NCBI GenBank assembly: GCA_045601445.1
Contig: JAZRZQ010000170.1
Coordinates: forward strand, 1-17,303
DNA length: 17,303 bases
Reading direction: 5' to 3'
Source: RGIG5579 sp045601445
GTDB lineage: Bacteria; Bacillota; Clostridia; Oscillospirales; SIG627
Shown here in pieces: positions 15,239 to 17,303 of the stretch (position 1 is the first letter of the stretch; each line of letters begins with the position of its first letter). A model generated the notes under the pieces. It saw only the letters and a list, made by a program, of their open reading frames with translations, ran no database searches and had not been told where the DNA came from. A program made the position numbers and the translations under genes.

Positions 15239-15254
15239 CTTTCGGTGTAAAAAT

Positions 15255-16190
15255 TTATTTTTTTGGGATAAATCTGTCGTCCGGCGGCGCGGTGATGCAC
15301 ACGTTTTTCAGATACGAAAGCGGGCCGGATTCCTCGGGCTCGAAGCTGACGCGATGCGCGCGCAGGGCTTGATGGGCAAACTCGGGATCGCGCACCGAGC
15401 CGTATTTCAGGTCTCCGACGAGGGGGTGGCCGAGGTGGGCGAGGGTGGCGCGGATCTGGTGGGTTCTGCCCGTATGCAGCAGCACGGAAAGGAGCGTTCG
15501 GTCGCGAGCGGGGTCGTAATGAAGCACCTTGATCTCGGTGATGGCGGTGAGATGCTCGGGGCGCGGCGTTTCGGAGACGCTGACGCATCTCTCCTCGGCG
15601 TTCTTTTTCAGATACAAAACGATCTGCCCCTCGCGCTTGACTTGCCCTGCGGCAAGGGCGAGGTATTCCTTGCGGACTCTTCGGCTTCGGATGAGAAGAT
15701 TCATCTCTCGCAAGGCTTCGGCGCTCTTGGCGCAAAGCACGAGTCCCGAGGTATTGCGGTCGATGCGATTGCAGAGCGCGGGGGCAAAGGAAGCCTCGCG
15801 CTCGGGCAGATACTCCCCTTTTTGGAACAGATAGGCCTTGACGTGGTCGATGAGCGTGCCTGTTTTCTGCGTTTCGTCGCTGTGGCAGGAGAGACCCTCG
15901 GGCTTGTCGCAGACGAGCAGATTCTCGTCCTCGTACACGACGCCAAGGCTCGGCACGAGGCTCTGCCATGCCAAATCGGACGGCTCGAAAAATTCGGGTG
16001 CGAGAAAGCACTGCACCGTATCGCCCTCGCAAAGAAGCTGGCCTGCTTCACAGCGCTTGCGGTTGACCTTGATTTTTTTGAGTCGGATGGCTTTATACAA
16101 AAGGCTTTTCGGCAGGGCGACGGTGACCTTGCTGACGAATTTATCGACTCGCTGGTCGGCGTCGTTTTTTTGGATGATAAATTCCTTCAT
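15255..16190 (-). CDS. RluA-family RNA pseudouridine synthase
   Basis: The product is 311 residues. The ATG at 16190 was chosen over an upstream in-frame start at 16277 because it overlaps the trmB stop in an ATGA junction and the upstream extension is the reverse frame of trmB. An S4-like RNA-binding domain spans about residues 12-60 (VDKFVSKV...KKIKVNRKRCEAGQLL). The catalytic region carries NRIDRNTSGLVL (141-152), with Asp144 as the nucleophile; most family members have HRLDRDTSG, so His is replaced by Asn. GRTHQIRATLAHLGHPLVGD is the second signature. It isomerises specific uridines in rRNA or tRNA to pseudouridine; the target (RluC-, RluD- or TruC-like) cannot be fixed from sequence alone. 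Confidence 0.92.
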   Translation of the reverse strand: MKEFIIQKNDADQRVDKFVSKVTVALPKSLLYKAIRLKKIKVNRKRCEAGQLLCEGDTVQCFLAPEFFEPSDLAWQSLVPSLGVVYEDENLLVCDKPEGLSCHSDETQKTGTLIDHVKAYLFQKGEYLPEREASFAPALCNRIDRNTSGLVLCAKSAEALREMNLLIRSRRVRKEYLALAAGQVKREGQIVLYLKKNAEERCVSVSETPRPEHLTAITEIKVLHYDPARDRTLLSVLLHTGRTHQIRATLAHLGHPLVGDLKYGSVRDPEFAHQALRAHRVSFEPEESGPLSYLKNVCITAPPDDRFIPKK

Positions 16191-16846
16191 GATTTGTAGG
16201 CGGTAACGGCGTTGATGCTCAGGCCCTTGCCGGAGAAGGTGATCTCGTACTCGGTGAGGATGTTGTCTGCCGCCCACTCGGAGTGGTGCAGATCCCGCGT
16301 GACGTTCTCGACACGCCAGCCGCAGGCGGGGTAGCTTTCCAGCGAGGATTCGAACAAAAGGACGTTGTCGGTCTTTTGACGGATGGCGCCGCCGTCAGCG
16401 AGGATGCTGCGGTAGACGGCAAGAAAGCTCGGTGCGGTGAGGCGTCGCTTGGCGTGGCGCGCCTTCGGCCACGGGTCGGAGAAATTGAGGTAGATGCAAT
16501 CGACCTCGCCCTCGGCAAAATACTCCGCGAGATTCTTGGCGTCTGCGCCGAGAAAGAGGACGTTTTCAAGCCCTGCCGCCGCGACCTTCTCGACGGCAAG
16601 GAGCATCGCCTCGCGGCAAAATTCCACGGCGACAAAGAGCGTTTCGGGGTTTCTTTTCGCCAATTCCAGAATGAAGGCACCCTTGCCACAGCCGATCTCA
16701 AGCTCGAGGCGGCGCGCCTTGCGCTCCTCGCCCGCCTTCGCAAACAGCTCACGAAACCTTCCGCGATGCGCCACAGGCTCCGTAATCAAATACCGCTCGC
16801 AGGCAGCAAGTCGCTCGTCGGTGTGTTTCTTCTTTCTCATTCTCAT
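16187..16846 (-). CDS. trmB: tRNA (guanine-N7-)-methyltransferase
   Basis: The 219 residues are typical for TrmB. The SAM-binding motif is LELEIGCGKGAFILELAKRN (47-66), with VAVEF as the second strand. NFSDPWPKARHAKRRL (121-136) is the TrmB signature carrying substrate-binding residues, followed by a KTDN motif (158-161) and TEYE near the C terminus. It methylates G46 in the variable loop of tRNAs using S-adenosylmethionine. The ATG at 16846 has GGAG about 11 bases upstream; a second in-frame ATG at 16840 would be further from it. It leads a two-gene RNA-modification operon with the pseudouridine synthase, sharing 4 bases (ATGA). Confidence 0.95.
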   Translation of the reverse strand: MRMRKKKHTDERLAACERYLITEPVAHRGRFRELFAKAGEERKARRLELEIGCGKGAFILELAKRNPETLFVAVEFCREAMLLAVEKVAAAGLENVLFLGADAKNLAEYFAEGEVDCIYLNFSDPWPKARHAKRRLTAPSFLAVYRSILADGGAIRQKTDNVLLFESSLESYPACGWRVENVTRDLHHSEWAADNILTEYEITFSGKGLSINAVTAYKS

Positions 16847-16881
16847 TGCTTTTTTATCTCCGCTTTTATATTTTCCCCATT

Positions 16882-16910
16882 ATTATAGAAGATTCCCCCA
16901 AAAAACGCAA
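16882..16910 (-). promoter_or_regulatory. Sigma-A promoter of trmB
   Basis: On the minus strand, TTGCGT (16910-16905), a 17-base spacer, then a perfect TATAAT (16887-16882). Start near 16875 gives a leader of about 29 bases. Confidence 0.85.
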
Positions 16911-16916
16911 GCCCCC

Positions 16917-16944
16917 CTTCCTTTCTTTTGAAAAAGAAAGGAAG
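16917..16944. repeat. Palindromic hairpin, copy A
   Basis: CTTCCTTTCTTTT (16917-16929) is the exact reverse complement of 16932-16944, giving a 13-bp stem with a two-base centre. It lacks a T tract on either side: GGGGGG follows on the minus strand. It is a near copy of the hairpin at 17029-17060. Confidence 0.75.
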
Positions 16945-17028
16945 CAAAGAAAACTTTAACTCGCGTTTGCTTAATAGTAAAGCTCAACTTCCGTATCCCG
17001 AAAATCTGCTTTATAAAAAGTAGGCAAA

Positions 17029-17060
17029 GACTTACTTTCTTTTTCAAAAGAAAGTAAGTC
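17029..17060. repeat. Palindromic hairpin, copy B, at the end of the AEC transporter gene
   Basis: GACTTACTTTCTTTT (17029-17043) is the exact reverse complement of 17046-17060, a 15-bp stem. Its right arm overlaps the TGA stop of the transporter (17059-17061). On the minus strand TCTTTGCC follows, so termination is possible but the T tract is poor. Confidence 0.75.
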
Positions 17061-17303
17061 AGGGGTAGGAGATGATGCTCGGCACGATGGCAAAGAGAAC
17101 GGGCAGGGAGACGAGTGAAAAGAGGGTGGTGATAAAGCAGTAGCGCGCGTTTTGAGAGGCATCAAGACCCATGCTTTCGGGGAAGATCACACAGTTGAGA
17201 CCCGCAGGGAGCGCGGTGATCGCCAGCGTCAGGAAGAGCGCCTCGCCGCGGAAGCCGATCAGTGCCATCACAAGCAGGATGAGAATGGGAATGCCCACCA
17301 AGC
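17059..17303 (-). CDS. AEC (auxin efflux carrier) family transporter, C-terminal end only
   Basis: The visible 81 codons enter from the right edge and end at TGA 17059-17061. They contain three hydrophobic segments: VGIPILILLVMALIGF, ALFLTLAITALPAGLNCVIF, and a last helix FITTLFSLVSLPVLFAIV. The TALPAGLNCVIFPESMG segment matches the conserved A-x-P-x-x-x-N region that precedes the last helix of AEC permeases (MdcF/YfdV-like). Members move small organic acids such as malonate or malate, or amino-acid-like anions. Nothing in view fixes the substrate. The family call rests on this tail alone. Confidence 0.75.
   Translation of the reverse strand, partial: LVGIPILILLVMALIGFRGEALFLTLAITALPAGLNCVIFPESMGLDASQNARYCFITTLFSLVSLPVLFAIVPSIISYP

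Larger units (their letters stand above)
14967..15254. other. Intergenic region between rluA-family gene and dnaG
   Basis: No gene is supported in these 288 bases. From right to left the region holds a cluster of TTTTCCACA-type 9-mers, the terminator of the rluA-family gene, a 7-bp dyad GGAAATT/AATTTCC (15075-15081 with 15085-15091), and a very A/T-rich tract (about 15022-15066) with near-pure purine on the minus strand. The dnaG ribosome binding site follows. The promoter driving dnaG-rpoD must lie here but cannot be assigned with confidence. Confidence 0.7.

Noticed and set aside
14967..15254. Chromosomal replication origin
   Set aside because: DnaA-like boxes and an A/T-rich tract are present, but no dnaA, dnaN, rpmH or gidA neighbours are seen and the boxes deviate from the consensus, so only a DnaA-binding cluster is proposed.
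14662..16032. 456-codon minus-strand frame spanning the rluA-family gene, the intergenic region and the start of dnaG
   Set aside because: It is out of frame with both real genes, reads through a terminator, and is Arg/Pro-rich noise.
16191..16277. Upstream in-frame start for the RluA-family protein
   Set aside because: The extra 29 residues are an out-of-frame reading of the trmB 3' end; the ATGA overlap gives the natural start at 16190.
16945..17028. MITE with terminal inverted repeats between the two hairpins
   Set aside because: The sequences just inside the two hairpins are not inverted repeats of each other and no target-site duplication is evident; only the hairpins themselves are supported.

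Overview
The window looks like a chromosomal segment of an endospore-forming Firmicute of the class Clostridia, probably a moderately GC-rich gut-type lineage. Supporting signs are a SpoIVB-type sporulation protease at the left edge, a dnaG-rpoD (sigA) pair, a T-box riboswitch, strong GGAGG ribosome binding sites, and an oxygen-sensitive indolepyruvate:ferredoxin oxidoreductase. No phage, IS transposase, CRISPR array, rRNA or tRNA was seen.

Layout. 1-456 (-): 5' part of spoIVB. 577-2469 (+): an extended -10 promoter, a small two-helix membrane protein and a membrane-anchored HtrA-like protease, ending in a long bidirectional hairpin. 2525-8383 (-): a four-gene operon read right to left: T-box leader, AMP-forming acyl/aryl-CoA ligase, sodium:solute symporter, iorA, iorB. 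8465-9858 (+): a divergent hisS-like gene. 10001-11905 (-): a lipoprotein solute-binding protein with its own strong promoter and a long charged coiled-coil insertion. 11978-14966 (-): dnaG and rpoD. 14967-15254: an intergenic region with a cluster of TTTTCCACA (DnaA-box-like) repeats and a terminator. 15255-16910 (-): trmB and an RluA-family pseudouridine synthase, overlapping by ATGA, behind a good sigma-A promoter. 16917-17060: two near-identical hairpins with a compensatory base-pair change. 17059-17303 (-): C-terminal end of an AEC-family transporter.

Most interesting system. The ligase-symporter-iorA-iorB operon sits behind a complete T-box leader (8348 down to 8095, minus strand) whose specifier codon reads as UAC, tyrosine. 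A T-box turns genes on when the cognate tRNA is uncharged, so this operon should be expressed during tyrosine shortage. The gene set then makes sense as a salvage route: import of an arylacetate (such as 4-hydroxyphenylacetate), activation to the CoA thioester, and reductive carboxylation by IorAB to the arylpyruvate, which a transaminase elsewhere would convert to tyrosine. This is the reverse of the usual catabolic reading of IOR. The T-box and the gene families are read from the sequence; the direction and substrate are inference.
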